NCBI GenBank assembly: GCA_029783825.1
Contig: JAREIK010000506.1
Location: 140,502 to 204,501 of the forward strand
Reading direction: 5' to 3'
Source of the DNA: Sapria himalayana
Lineage: Eukaryota > Streptophyta > Magnoliopsida > Malpighiales > Rafflesiaceae
DNA: 64,000 nt
Shown: in pieces, positions 12,492 to 24,689 of the stretch
Position numbering within the stretch: position 1 is the stretch's first letter
Layout: each line of letters opens with the position of its first letter
Translations under genes and position numbers: made by a program
The notes under the pieces: model-generated
What the model saw: only the letters and a program-made list of their open reading frames with translations
The model's database searches: none
What the model was told of the DNA's origin: nothing

Positions 12492-12506
12492 AAGCCCACA
12501 CCATTT
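12492..12506. repeat. Right target-site duplication of LINE-1
   Basis: An exact copy of AAGCCCACACCATTT at 5537-5551. The base after it (12507) resumes LINE-2 3' UTR sequence. Confidence 0.93.
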
Positions 12507-14024
12507 ATCTTATTACAGACTCCCTACCCATTTCTCTTTCACTCTCTTACCCTTACAAACAATACCACCTAATCTAACTTATGGCAGACGATAGAAAACT
12601 ACAGGGCCTCCCTTTCTACCCTTACTACCTTTTATTTCATACCTCTTTATGTCTGCTTAGCATAGAGTTCTCCTTCCCTTCCCTCCCATGAAAGTACCTG
12701 ACTTTTGCTCCTCTACCATAGCTTGCCTCTTAACTTTGCAAGTCTATATTCTCTCTTCTACTCCTCTCTTCGACTGACCTTGCCTCCAGTGTAACTTGAC
12801 TCTACTCAACCTTTTCTGTCCTATCTTCTGCACATGTTCTACATAAAACCAGAACAAGCCAATGTCATATAACCTAGGTTATAGCCTCCCTACCCATTTT
12901 CCCTATCCTTTCTTCCCCTTTCCATTTTTATAGACAACATTACACACCGAAGAAAATAAAAAAAAATTAGAAAAAAATAGGAACAAAGCTATACATTTCT
13001 GCACCCTCTTACTTCATGCTCTTTTTCCTCCTCTCTGTCCTTCCTTCAGCCTATGCCTTTTCACCTGCCTGTAGGCTGGATCTGCATCTCCTATTCTCTG
13101 TCTTTACCTCCTGCCTTCTTAGAGAAAACTAGAAAAAAGGGAAAAATATAAAAATGCTTTATATACCTCTATTCTTGCCTTTACTATGTTCCCTCTCTCT
13201 CTATACTATCTTGCTCCTCCTGCATTCCAAATCTATACAAATACAACCTACCTACCCTTTCTTTTATCTTCCTTCCCATTACAGCATAGACAGAACCATT
13301 TTCCCTTTAATCTATTCCCTTACAATAGAATCACAAGAATATAAAAGCATAACACAACTCCATCAATCCTTTTTCTTAATCATTTCATTGATTCTCCCAT
13401 TTCTGCAAACCTTTTTGTTTTGAATTTTATCTCCTTCCTACAAAGCATAAATACACAGCAGCCACATAACATAGCCCTTTACCCATCTCCCACTATTACC
13501 CTTACAATATTCCTACAGAGCCCATGCTGTAGTAAGACATCCCTACGCTAACCTAACTATTACATTTCATCTAACCACTTAAGAGATTCCTATAACATTT
13601 GCTCTACTAATGCATATCCCAAGTTATTTGTCTTCCTTCTCCATGTTTCTATATATCCTGTTTGTATCATTTCTGATGTTTCAAGTAAAGCTTCATCATG
13701 TTGTTACCTGTAAAAAAATTTAAAACAACCCAACAGACTTGACTCTTGCACCCAGAGCCTTTTGCTTTTTAGTCCTTATAGCCCTTTTATTAAAAATATA
13801 GCTGTGTAGAGAGGGAACTTCCTTCCTTCTTTAAGCTTCCTCCCTTCTCCATTTCCTACTGCCAATTCTGGAGATACTTATACCTTCAGATTCACCACAA
13901 ACCACGAGCACATATATGTATATATAACAGGTTCTACTACGTGCCTATTTTCTTTCACTTAATGTTGTGAAACATCCTTCTACTCTTTATGTCTATTCTC
14001 CTAATCTTCCAACCACTCCTTCCA
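12507..14024 (-). other. LINE-2 proximal 3' UTR
   Basis: Read on the minus strand this is A/G-rich 3' UTR downstream of ORF2, continuous with 5161-5551 before LINE-1 arrived. Near 13803-13822 the minus strand resembles LINE-1 at 11328-11348 (a GGAA.TTC..TCTCTACA pattern). The segment matching AAATGGGTAGGG on the minus strand recurs at about 12521 and 12884, a degenerate internal repeat of about 360 bp. Plus-strand frames such as 13154-13423 are chance products of pyrimidine-rich DNA. Confidence 0.75.
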
Positions 14025-17000
14025 TTATGTTTTGACTTTTATAATGTAACAGAATTCCTTACTATCCAGCCTTGCAATACCCCTGTATTTATCAAGGAGA
14101 TTCTCTTCTCCATATTCTTGGAAACCTCTTATTCAACCCTCTCTCGCTAGTATATCAGCTAGCGCATTTGCCTCTCTAAATATGTGTTTTTATAGTGTAA
14201 TTTAAAGATTTAATTATCTACATTATTTCTTCAATTTATTCCCCATATCACCACATTACTAGCTTTTTATTAACTAAGTCTACCACAATCTTAGAATCTA
14301 TCTGAATTTCTATATTCTTTTTTCTTTTCTCTTCACATATTTTCAATTCATCTCTTTGTGCTAATACCTTTGCATGTAGTGCCGATGATGCATTATAATT
14401 CCTTGTGAAAGCTAGATTTAGTTTTCCTTCAAAAACTATTATGATACCACTCCTCCTCTTGCTCCCATATCTCTATCAAAGCTATCATTTTTGTTTAGGG
14501 CCAATCATTCTTTCAAAGGTTTTTCCCATTTTATACTTACTCTTTTGAATAGCTTTACTTTCTTTGCTTCTAGCCTCCAAAAGCTCAATGTATTCCTTTC
14601 TAACTCCATTCTTTGAATTTTTACAGGACTTGATTCTGAAATCTTTCTAGTTTCCTCCTTTATCTCTGCCCAAATATCTTCTATATCCATACTATGGCTA
14701 TCAAATCTACTATTATTTCTGGTTTTCCAAATACTCCAGATTATAATATGAGGAATATTATTTTTAATTTATTTTTGAGAGTTGTGTGATGTATGTGTTT
14801 TACTCCATTTCTGGAGTTTAACTTTTAGCAATGGGTGCGTATACTTTCTTTGCATTTCTATTTCTAATCTTTTCCAAATTTTAGTCGCAAATCTACCTTG
14901 TGATAGGAGTTGATCTGAAGATTCTTTTTCATTCAGCCAACATTCATATCAGAGGCTAATTGGATACCTTTTTTCTCTACATTAGTGTCTAATGGTATGA
15001 TATCTAAGATAGCTTTCCACATGAATATTTTAATTTTTTGTGTATTCTCATTGTCACAAGCCCATTTAAATAATGTTTGTGCTTCTTTCTTTTTCCTCAT
15101 TATATTTTTAATTTACTTGAGCGAAAAGGCTCCATCCGCATTGAGCATCTATCTCTATCAGTTGTTGGTATGTTTAGCATATTTTTCCACCAACTCCCTT
15201 TGTTTGAGCATTTGTATCTAAACTTGTGATTTCTTGTGCCTATTCTTTTCTTTATTGGGTGTTGTCTTCTATACAATATTTTGCTCACATGAATTATGCC
15301 CATAGGCTATCATTTTCTTTTAGCCTCCACCATCTTTTGCCCACCTATGCCCTAGCTAATTCATTAAGGTTAGTAAACCCAATCCTACCTCATAAACTGG
15401 ATGACATAAGGCATTCAATTTTTTCTAATGTATTTTATATTTACCATCTTTCTTACCCCACAAAAAAAAAGTTCTTTTTCTATGCATTTTATTAGTTTTT
15501 TGGGGTGTTGAATAATCATTAAATTATGCATTAATGAGCTTTGCAACACTTGTGTTATTAACGTTATTCTTCTCCCAATACTTAATATTTCCTCCTTCCA
15601 TCCAACAATCTTCTTTTTTAATGTCCATTAAGAAGTCTAGATATTGTATCATAAGTCTACCTTCATATAAGTCTAGATATTATATCTTTTTTAGTTCTCC
15701 TTTTTTGTGGGAGAATCCTATTATGCTTTTAATTCTATGATTAAGGGTATCTGGTGCTTTTGTAGCTACCATATATTGGTATTTTCTTTTATTCAATTTC
15801 TGACATGTTTCATCTTTCATGCATCTTAATACTTCCATAAGGCTATGTAATCATGTACTACTTTCATTTGTGAAAATCATTACATTATCCGCATATGCCA
15901 AGCAACCCACCTATTGGGAGTTTTTTGGTTGCCTAAAGGTTCCTATCCTACCCTTTCTCATTTTATCCTTTAGATTAACTATGAGGAGCTCTAGTTAAAT
16001 ATAAAAGAGCAAAGGTGAGAAAGGGTCTTTCTGCCTCAGCCCTCTAACTGGTTTAATCTTCTCTCTAATCTATCCATTTATGAGAATTTTTCCCATGTGC
16101 TTGATACACATCTATATATCAAATCTATTCATGCTTCTGATAAGTCCATTCTTCTCATAGTGAAATAGAAAGTGTCTCATTCCACCCTATCAAAGGCTTT
16201 TAACATATCTAATTTAATTAGGACATTGTGCACCCTTGTTTTTATTCTATATCTCTAATCATCTCTTTGGCCAAACATATGTTCTCTATTATTAAACTAT
16301 TTTTCATGAAACTCATCTGTTGTTTTGAAATTATTTTAGAAAGAATTTGAGCTAATCTATTTTGCAAAATTTTAGATGAAATTTTGTAAATTGAGTTACA
16401 CCTGCTAATAGGTCTATAATTTTCCCCTTTTTAGGGATTCTCCATTTTACGAATGAGGACCATGTAAAGGCTTCCTCATTTATTTTCTTATATCTGAGCC
16501 ACATAATAAATATAGTATAGTATTCATTAGGTCCTCCTTTATTATAGGCCAGCATTCTTGAAAGAAGTCATTATTCCATCTATCTAGACCTGTTGCACTA
16601 TGCTTATTCATGCAGAATACAACCATTTTCAGCTCTTCTTCCAGGAATTTCATAAGCATGTTATTATCCTCTGATGTGATTTTGTTTTCTATGTTTTGTA
16701 TGAGAATGTTTCCTCTGTGCTTAATTTTTTCACATAGCTGGTTTTCTAAAAAATTTTCAAAATGTTTTTGTATATCTATATTTTTGTCAACTCATTCCCC
16801 TTAACTATTTATTATACCTTTTATTATATGTTTTTGGTTTTTCAACTTTGTTATTTTTTGAATGAATTTTGTGTTTTTATCTCATTTCTTAAGCCATTTG
16901 ATTTTAGATTTTTGTTTCCAATATACTTTTTCCATAAAGAGTTTATGCCTTAATTCAGCTTGTGCTTTGTTGAGGGCACTCCTCATATTTTCATTTTGAT

Positions 17001-17129
17001 CTTCTTCATATTCTAATTCTCATTTTACCACTATATCCTCTATCTTTTTTATATTCCTATTTATATCCCCAAATATTTCTTTATTCCATATTTTTAACTT
17101 TATTTTTTATCTGTTCAATTTTAAGTTTA

Positions 17130-17134
17130 ATCTT
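17130..17134. repeat. Left 5-bp target duplication of the solo LTR
   Basis: ATCTT here and at 17642-17646 flanks the 507-bp insert exactly. Confidence 0.88.
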
Positions 17135-17641
17135 TGTTGGGCAATCGTGCTTCCACGGGTAGTGAGATTAAGAACAGAAAACACAGAAACAACACAGAAA
17201 CAAGAAATATATATGTATCCCACTCCACAAACATCCACGACAGAATCAAAACGAGAAATCAACACAGCAAATAATGTGGTTCGCTAGTCGCTCAGTACGA
17301 CTAGCTACCTCCACCAGAAAATAGTTATGCGTTACAGATTAAAACCAAGAAATAACGTCTTACAGTATGCAGCATTCGGCAGTCGCAAAATCACGCAGAG
17401 AGAGAGGAGAACGAAGATAAACAGTTCAACCGGGTCAAAAAAAATAGCCGCCCGAAAAATAAATACAAATGTTTTTATACAGAAAATAAATAGCCGGTTC
17501 ATTTAACCGAAGTGGGTCGGTCAGCGGGACCTCCGTTATTGTGCTACTACTGCATCCCCGGGCTTTTAATATTTCCTTTCCTGCACTTACATGAAAATAT
17601 TAAAATAGATTATTATGTTAAAACAAATTACATATACATCA
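17135..17641 (-). mobile_element. Solo LTR of an LTR retrotransposon
   Basis: A 507-bp insert that interrupts LINE-2 ORF2. It begins TGTTGGG and ends ATCA on the plus strand, so both ends have the LTR signature TG...CA, and it is flanked by a perfect 5-bp duplication (ATCTT). Removing it and one duplication restores alignable LINE coding sequence. It has no coding capacity and is less A+T-rich than the LINE. Minus orientation is a guess, based on the end reading ...GCCCAACA on the minus strand, as in many Copia LTRs. Loss of the internal region by recombination between two LTRs is the usual origin. Parent family not identified. Confidence 0.85.
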
Positions 17642-17646
17642 ATCTT
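17642..17646. repeat. Right 5-bp target duplication of the solo LTR
   Basis: ATCTT, identical to 17130-17134. Confidence 0.88.
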
Positions 17647-18316
17647 TGTGTAGCCTATAGCTTTGTTCCTCCACGGTTCCTTTACTAAATCCATGAAGCC
17701 ATGATGTAAACACCATGTAAATATTATATTTTTTATTGTGATTAATAGAGGGGTTGTGATCTGAACATGTACTATTTAGGTGTTTAACCTCTATAGAACC
17801 ATATTTCTCAAGCCATTTGACATTATGTAGCACTCTATCTAGCCTGGCCCATATATTGCCTTTGTTTTTCCAATTATTACATCATGTGAATTGCGAACCT
17901 AAAAAATTTGCCTCTTAGGAGGTCTTCCTCCTTTCTTTTCTTTTATGTTTCTTGTGATATTAAAATCCTTTATTTTCTTCATTTCCTTCCATAACTCCTT
18001 TCTTTCTTCTTTTGTGCATTTCACATATGCTACAATTATTATTTCATTCTCTTCCTTGCTTAAGCTAAAATTTATTATTTGTTCTGTGCCTTTTAAGATT
18101 TGAATATTTATCTTACTCTCCACTTCATCCATAGCTTGTCATTGTGGTTGGAGAAGGCATTTTCAAAACCCAAGATTTTCTTATATTTTTCTAATTACAT
18201 CTTCACCACCATTGGCTCGGCTAATATAATTAAAGGTGTTTTATACGTATTTACCACCTTTTAGCCTCTTTCTTATGTGGAGGTTTGCAACCCCCCTTAT
18301 GTTCTAGTATATATAA

Positions 18317-19669
18317 TTATACATTATTGGTCGATTTAGCTTGTGCTCTTGTAGTGCACTTCGATTTGTATGTTATATTTAAGTATTTTTTCATATTTCT
18401 AGGTTTTTTAGGGAGCTTAAATTTTTTCCCCTCTCTCCTTTTCATTCTCTTCCTAATTGAATGGTCATGATTTTAATCTCCTCCATTTCCCATTCTCTAT
18501 TTCCTATTTTATTTTTATATTTTTTTATATCTATATCATCTCTAGTGTGCCTATTATTCTACCCATTTTCTTCCTCCCTCTCAATGAGTTATGTACAACT
18601 CCTTACCTCCATTCCCTCCTCTGAAACCCCTTCTATAACTATTGCCCATCCCTTCCCTTTCTCCTTTCTTTTGTGGGCAGCTTGTCTCTCTATATTTATA
18701 GTTCTTTTTGCTATTTCTGTTATTTTTAATATCAATTGCCTTTTTTTTCTTCTTCCCTTCTCTCTACTACCCTATCTTCTTCTTCTCTATCCACAAATTC
18801 CACTATCTTCATCCCCTTAACTTCATTGACTTGGTCCAATTCATTTAGCCTTTGAAGAGTATTTTTCTGATATTTAACTACCTCCCTAACTCTTCCTACT
18901 GCTCCTCTCCTCTCTTTTGCCCTATGTATAGCCTCCTCCCTCCTTCTAACTAAGCATTATTCTGTGGAGTGGCCCATTTTTTTTACATATAGGACAATAA
19001 GGGGGAAGGTTCTCTGGAACTACTTGCTGCCAGAAACCTTTTCCCTCTTTATTGCCAATCCATATACGATGAGGTATATGTTTCTACAAGTTTATTTCCA
19101 GGCATACCTGAGCCACACTTAGCCAAGCAAGAGTTGTTGTGGCCCCGTCAAGAAGAAGTGGGGTTCCCACAGCACTCATGGTGTCATACAGAGGAAACTT
19201 ATCAAAGATATGATTGGGGAGCATGGGGAACGGAAACCATACCGGTGCAAATGGTGATTCCTCTTTCATTGTGATGTTTGGCATCCATTTAAATGTTCTC
19301 ATTAGATATCTAATAATGTACCAGACTCCTTTGAGCCATAAATGATCAAAATCTTCCTCTGAAGACAGTTGCACAAACACATGCTTAGCATCTAGAACCT
19401 CTATTTTTATCAATCCTTTAAGCTTCAAGGAGGCAAAGAATGCATGTATTCCTTCAACGCGAGGATGGCCATGTGAAAATTTGCCCACAATCATGTGTTT
19501 GTGAGCTTCCAAGAGCTTGGCCATGTCTTTTGTCGTAAAAATTATCAAAGGTTCCCCGATGATTTTTTTCGTTTATTTTTGATAGAGAAGAAGAAGAATA
19601 CGCAACTTTTGTAAAATGAGAATTAAATGACTTCTTAATATATAACAAATTCATTCCCTTCAATTTCAA
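18317..19669 (-). pseudogene. LINE-2 ORF1: DUF4283 plus CCHC protein (broken)
   Basis: The homologue of LINE-1 ORF1 on the minus strand. The best-preserved part is 19084-19548: VGKFSHG, then DFDHLWLKGVWYIIRYLMR and KWMP, the DUF4283 signature. The beginning (19548-19669, KSFNSHFTKV) is in another frame. The zinc knuckle is near 18955-19010 and reads YCPICKK, then MGHSTE and C, with one extra A in a run of eight A residues and a stop before the last Cys. It ends in the conserved tail SKCTTRAQAK, with a TAA at 18319-18317 that overlaps the ORF2 ATG. Several frameshifts. Confidence 0.86.
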
Positions 19670-19759
19670 CTTAAAATGGCTTCGTCTTCACTAAAATTTG
19701 GAGTTTCTCTAGAAACATGTGTTTCTCTCTCTAGAAGGTGAGAGCATTTTTTAAAATAG
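19670..19759 (-). other. LINE-2 5' UTR
   Basis: On the minus strand this aligns loosely with LINE-1 5626-5700 (TTCTTAGAGAGGG versus TTCTAGAGAGAG, then CCATTTT before the first codons). It ends at a TTC/GAA tract, which marks the insertion point. Confidence 0.65.
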
Positions 19760-19790
19760 CTTCTTCTTCTTCTTATTCTTCTTCTTCTTC
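19760..19790. repeat. Short TTC/GAA tract at the 5' junction of LINE-2
   Basis: Five TTC, TTA, then four TTC triplets. It is the only clean TTC tract right of the LINE and lies exactly at the LINE-2 5' boundary. The matching 3' boundary at 5160 is the 5-kb TTC array. This is what insertion into a pre-existing GAA/TTC repeat would leave, the repeat itself supplying the target duplication. Confidence 0.8.
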
Positions 19791-21559
19791 GAATCCCAGC
19801 AAAATGGGCAAACAAAATTATGTAAAAATGAGATTAATTATTTAAAAGTGATTCATGTAGCTTAGCAGGACTTAAAATCATGTAGTTGGTCTAATCCACA
19901 TCCACTTCTAGTTTTTGAGAAAAGTTCCTATCCTTCACTACCCATCTAGACTAGCTGCGTTGTCAAAAGAAGAGCCATAGCAAGATGGGTAAACCTAATG
20001 TAAACCAATCATCAAAAATCAATTTTGCAATTTCTACATGTATTTATTTTTCCTCATTCTTTTTTTATGGATTATCTACGAGTATTTCATTTGGTCATTT
20101 TTCTCACGTGATGTGGTGTGAATTCATCCTTTTATTCTTTTTTTTTTGGGGATATGAGGGTGGTTGTTTCTTCAAGGACATGCTTGAGGGGTGGCTGGAA
20201 ACTATCACAAACTTGATGGTACCTTTCGAATCCTCCAGGGGATCAAACTCGGTAAAAGGTGGAAGTCTTAACATGGGAGGGAACAATAGAAGCTCCAATT
20301 GGACATCCTTCGATTAAGTATCATAGAATTGATCTTTCCTGATGCTAATGAAGAAAGCAAAGAAATCATCGATCCAAACCCCCATGCTAATCCATTCTAG
20401 GCTATTCCGCCAAAACCTGATCTAGATTCAATGAAAGAGATCCTGAGAGATAGTCTTCTTGTGCATCACATGGAGCAAAGGTAGGCATGGTATCGGAAAT
20501 CGAAATAAATAGAATTGTGTAAATAAAGGGACAAATTCTGGATAGAATGTCTCAATAGGATTTCAACCCGTTATAAGCTCAACGCCACAACACACCAATT
20601 CACGACTACCCGCGACCTTATCTTTAACTAGTGGAGGGGAATTCAAGATCTCCATTTTAGAGGCAAAGTTGCCAGAATTGTTTGGTGAGAATACCACGAG
20701 ATCATAAATATATTATGAGCTTATGCTGGCTATAGAGTATTTCCATATCGGTAAACCATTTCGTAGTCCTCGAGGTTGAGAGAAGGATAAAACTCAAGCT
20801 ACGGTCTCTAAAGCGAAACCCCTTTCGCCCGAGAAGAGGGAGTTAAACAAGTTGGCCACAAAGGTTTCTTCATCCTTCTTGACTCCCTCTCCATGTTCCA
20901 AAGCCATGGTTTGGTTCCGATTCCCAAACCTTCCCCAACCAATTATAAAATGTCTTTGTGCTTAAAACTCTCACTTACGCTGCCAGCTAATGACAGAAAA
21001 TTCAAGAGAAAGACCCATGGTTAAATGTTTACACATAAGAGAATTATTCAAGATGTTTCTTCATCCATATCACCCTAAAATATATACACCGATCAACCTG
21101 CACTATACTATTATGTGTTCAAGATGTTTTTCTAACTCAGATATTAGGGAGATAAAAAGGTAGGGCTACAGGTGGTAAAGGTAATCTGAGCTAGAATTAT
21201 TCCATTAATGGTCAGATAGCTCTGTATTTTTTCCCTTTAGTAGCACAACTATCTGGGTCAAACAACGACATAAGATCAAAAAAGAAAAAAAACTACCTAT
21301 GTTCGATCTTCTTGATGTGTTATGATATTCAAAGGTTTCTTATTTAGATTCATAGAAAGGATCATGCCTGATATTGCTAAGCTAGATAAGTGGATGCAAT
21401 ATGTAGTAATCAATCAAATTGAAAGGAAGAAAATCATTTAGCACGCCCTAGCTCAACGCTTAATAAAGGCTAAGCTCAGGAATTAGGAATCGCTTAGTGT
21501 GCTAGAGCTAATGAATGAACCCCAACTGTAAAATTTAAAAGGCATGTTCGGGGACTAGC
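19791..21559. other. Unassigned sequence left of the Gypsy relic
   Basis: Moderately A+T-rich sequence with no gene I recognise. A frame at 19985-20317 (110 residues) has Phe/Ser-rich and basic segments and no family motif. At about 20630-20760 the plus strand gives FKISILEAKLPELF and YYELMLAIEYF, separated by one stop, which could be part of a retroelement gag but is not diagnostic. Nothing else can be supported. Confidence 0.4.
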
Positions 21560-22850
21560 TTTTAGAGAGGAATACAATGTGGATTGCCAATGAAGTTGAA
21601 GGGAAAACCATCATATATAAAAAAGTCATGCCTCCGCCTGGCCTGGACTTCATTCATTACACTGCCTAACCCTAGATCTCCAGTAATCAAATTGTGGAAA
21701 GTGTCAAAGCACAACACTTGAGAATGCAAAGTAGCCAATAAACCAACTCTCTTGCAGAGAGCTTATGCAACTATTTTCTTTGCACCCAATTAATGTCCCA
21801 ACACAAAAGTAAATTCCTATAAGTACCTTACCCATTTGGCAATTTGGTTTGGCATGTCTAGCACTTCACTTCTGCTGGCTACCTAGGTGCTTCAGTGCCT
21901 TATGGTTAAAATAAAAAAGAAACTTTTTTTCTATGAACCAAGTAATGCCTCTAGTGCCTAAGTGTCTGCACCACTGCATATAACTCCACATCATAAGTGC
22001 TTTAATGATGTTTATACCCCCTCAAATTTTTGCTATGATAAGATATACATCTTTCATCTTTCTTGGCTTAACACTGCACCAATGCCTAGCTTAAAATCAT
22101 TGCAATCTAATTTAAATAACTTTCCAAAATAGGGCAATGCTAATACTGGAGCTAATGACAACTCGGCCTCAAGTGTCCACACAAATAGTGCTCCTTTCTT
22201 CATGCTATCAGTGAAAGGCAACATCACTATACTCAAGTTTTTAATGAACCCCCTGTAAAATGAAGCAAGTCCATCAAAACTCCTAACCTTCTGTAAAGTT
22301 CTCGGTAAAGGCCAATCTATCATTTTGACTGGTCTACTACCACTCCTTATTCTGATACCATTGATGATCAATCATCAATACACATTATTTCATCATGTCA
22401 TAAAGTTTCTTTATGTATACAACACTTCCCGCAAGTGCTATAAGTGAGCATCTTGGTCGGTATTGTAGACAAGTATTTTACCAAAATACACAACTACAAA
22501 CTTTCCAATGTATGGTATGAGCACTTTATTCATCCCCCTCATAAATGTGCTCAGGGTGTTGGATAGCCCAAATGGCATAACCAACAATTCAGATAGTCCC
22601 TTTCTGATCTTGAAGATTGTTTTCCACTCAGCACCTGGTCTAATTTGGATTTGATTATAGCCTGACTTGATCTCAGGCTTAGAGAACACTCTATCACCTG
22701 CAAGCTGATCAAGCATGTCATCCAATCTCGGTATCGAGAAATCAATAGGTTAGGCATTCTTTTCCGTATGACAGTAGACTTAAGAGTCAGAGCAGGTGAC
22801 ATCCTACACAATGGTCTACCGATAGCCACATGGAAGGAGTTGGATCACTT
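21560..22850 (-). pseudogene. Ty3/Gypsy pol relic (reverse transcriptase, RNase H, start of integrase)
   Basis: On the minus strand, Gypsy landmarks appear in order. [13 protein letters not shown] comes first (about 22690-22725), then [15 protein letters not shown] and VMPFGLSN, then VVYFGKIL where the family has YxDD: both catalytic Asp are gone (about 22478-22492). VRSFDGLASFYRGFIKN and ALPYFGKLF with GIGAVLSQER follow at 22054-22300. RNase H follows at about 21840-21900 (HKALKHLGSQQK) and 21790-21835 (AKWVRYLQEF), then a decayed ADALSRR-like segment (VAxALCKRVGLLATL) and DGFPF..GNPHCIP near 21570-21630. Frameshifts and stops separate the pieces. No LTRs were identified on either side. Confidence 0.85.
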
Positions 22851-24657
22851 TCTTGTTCACTCCAAAAAATCCAACTTTCTAGTTATATTGATTCAAAGGC
22901 ACAACTTAGAATTGGCTATCACCGTTCAAGCTCGCCAACGGCATCATCCATCTCATCAACCATTCCTCTCTCAAGTAAATGATCTTCAAGAAGGTGTTAG
23001 AGATTATTGACCAATATAGAGGGATTTCTCAACAGAGAAGGTGGGTAGAGAAGAGAGGGAGAGGCAACCTTGTAACATTGCATTAGTATAATGGGGGATA
23101 CATAGTCACACATACAATCAGATAGTTACAGTGATGAAACTTCATAGTTGAATAAGGAAGTTCCTTGGGGACAATCCAAAGGAAAGATTTAGCGAAGGAT
23201 AAGGTGGGTTGCTTTCTCATTGTCTCAATTTTGAGATGGTGGATCGGGCAAATCAGACTTTAGCTCTATCATCTGGAATGGAGGGACGTTTAATAATTTC
23301 TAAAGAAAGACCCCTTGTGCCATCTAGCTCTCCCAACTACAAAGAGGAGACAGCCTAGTGCTATTGCTACTAGGCAAGAAGAGCCCTAATACATTCTTAT
23401 CTCTCCTAGCAATCTGCGACAACCCAGCGCTCTAATAATAAGGTAAGCTATAGAAAGGATAACCATTCTTGAGTGATCGGATCCACCAAAGCCCATTCTC
23501 TTAGCAAAAGAAAGAGCAAGACTAGAGAGAGAGTTAGAAACTCTCCTAACATGCTATAAACCTACAGTCAACTAACTACATCCCCTTACATGCCTGAATT
23601 GAATTCCTATCTCTTTCATCTGGTCAAGAAGGTATAAAGCTCGGGGAGCTTGCTTGGGTGAGACTAAGAAGTAGAATCTATGTCTATCCATCTTATAATC
23701 CAAATCCAAGCATATTCTGTCAGTGAAATGAAAAGTGCTAAATACATGCAATGATTTCTTTTCTACTTGTTGTAGAGTATGTCATTACTTGTCTTTCTTT
23801 ATCTTTAGCTATGAAGGAAAATTTTTCCGAGTATCTAGTTTGCTATTTTACTAGATCGAGATGATTAATAACTTAAAATACTAGACTTTCTATTTTTGAC
23901 TTCGTACATGTGCTGACTGTGTCGTTACTGTGAGGGAGAAATGCCTAGAATCTAGTGACAATATGGAAGTTGTTCTTTTTGGTAAAATCTATCACATGTC
24001 ACTCTTACTAAGGAGCACTTTAAGATAACATGATGAGCTACAGGTATGAGGTCACTTTTATAAGGGAAACACGTCTCCCATACCATGCTCTAGTAAGCGA
24101 TTGAATCAAAAATTAGCATTAGAACCTTCCTCCTAGCCATAGAATGGCTGGACAATATCTAATGCTAGAGATTGCCCTGTATGAACTCCGGTGGCTCCCT
24201 ATTGAAGATGGGATAGGATCGTTTGGTTTTGGTCTCTCAGCCCAGATGGAAATTGTAACTCCAAAAAAGGCCTCCTTAGGCAGACCAATTTTATGGTCGA
24301 CTATGCATGCATCATTTTGAACAAATTGAATATACCCCAGCTCAGTATTATTGTCTGGATGACTCTACACTTTGATAAACTTAACTTATATCTAGGTGGG
24401 AAAAAAAATTTAGACTACTACCAATACCAAGTGCTTCCAATACCAAACCAAGGTAGAGAACTCCATGAAATGTGGCAAATCATACCAAGAAGAAAGATCA
24501 AGTAGTCTGTTGCTTTATGAACTAGTACTCAAGGTCAACTCATTGGTCCATGGATGATTTTATGAAGTTTGGCTTGATTAGTTTGTAATGGGATGTAGAG
24601 GGTTTTCTTCGATAGGAGTCATGCTTGAATATTTTCTCATTCTTCTCTTATAGCTTT

Positions 24658-24689
<32 letters not shown>

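Larger units (their letters stand above)
14025..18324 (-). pseudogene. LINE-2 ORF2: endonuclease, reverse transcriptase, RNase H polyprotein (broken, interrupted by solo LTR)
   Basis: Same architecture as LINE-1 ORF2, on the minus strand. The ATG at 18324-18322 overlaps the ORF1 stop by 8 bases. Endonuclease pieces lie at 17647-18320, with NIRGVAN, then GGRPPK at about 17925, and an intact CSDH near 17755. The solo LTR falls just after this; when it is ignored, the text resumes with IKLKIEQIK at the position of the matching IKL in LINE-3. RT lies at about 15850-16560, and its catalytic YADD reads YADN (15884-15898), so RT is inactive. The zinc-binding region (YECW then LLSQGRFATKIW) is near 14880-14950. 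RNase H is near 14140-14500 with QIDSKIVV and NALADILA, but the active-site Glu segment reads HAKVLA. The stop is TAA at 14025-14027. It contains many frameshifts. Confidence 0.9.
5161..19757 (-). mobile_element. LINE-2, L1-type retrotransposon split by LINE-1 and a solo LTR
   Basis: This is a plant L1-type LINE on the minus strand, with its 5' end near 19757 and its 3' end near 5161. It is interrupted by LINE-1 (5552-12491) and by a solo LTR (17135-17641). Without them it is about 7.1 kb, close to the size of LINE-1. The two outer parts belong together for two reasons. The reverse complement of 5161-5290 aligns with the last ~130 bases of LINE-1, sharing the core GCCAAAAGAG and an ending AATAA..AAACAAAC before the A-rich tail. 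Also, 12509-12524 read on the minus strand is identical over 16 bases to LINE-1 3' UTR at 11711-11726. Order on the minus strand: 5' UTR, ORF1, ORF2 (endonuclease, RT, zinc-binding region, RNase H), long 3' UTR. Many frameshifts and stops make it a dead copy. Exact ends are uncertain by about 10 bases. Confidence 0.88.

Noticed and set aside
12981..13440. Plus-strand membrane-like frame (13154-13423)
   Set aside because: It lies in the LINE-2 3' UTR on the opposite strand; the hydrophobicity comes from pyrimidine-rich DNA.
19785..19800. TTCGAATCCC resembling a tRNA T-arm
   Set aside because: No acceptor, anticodon or D-arm can be formed around it; it lies at the edge of the TTC tract.
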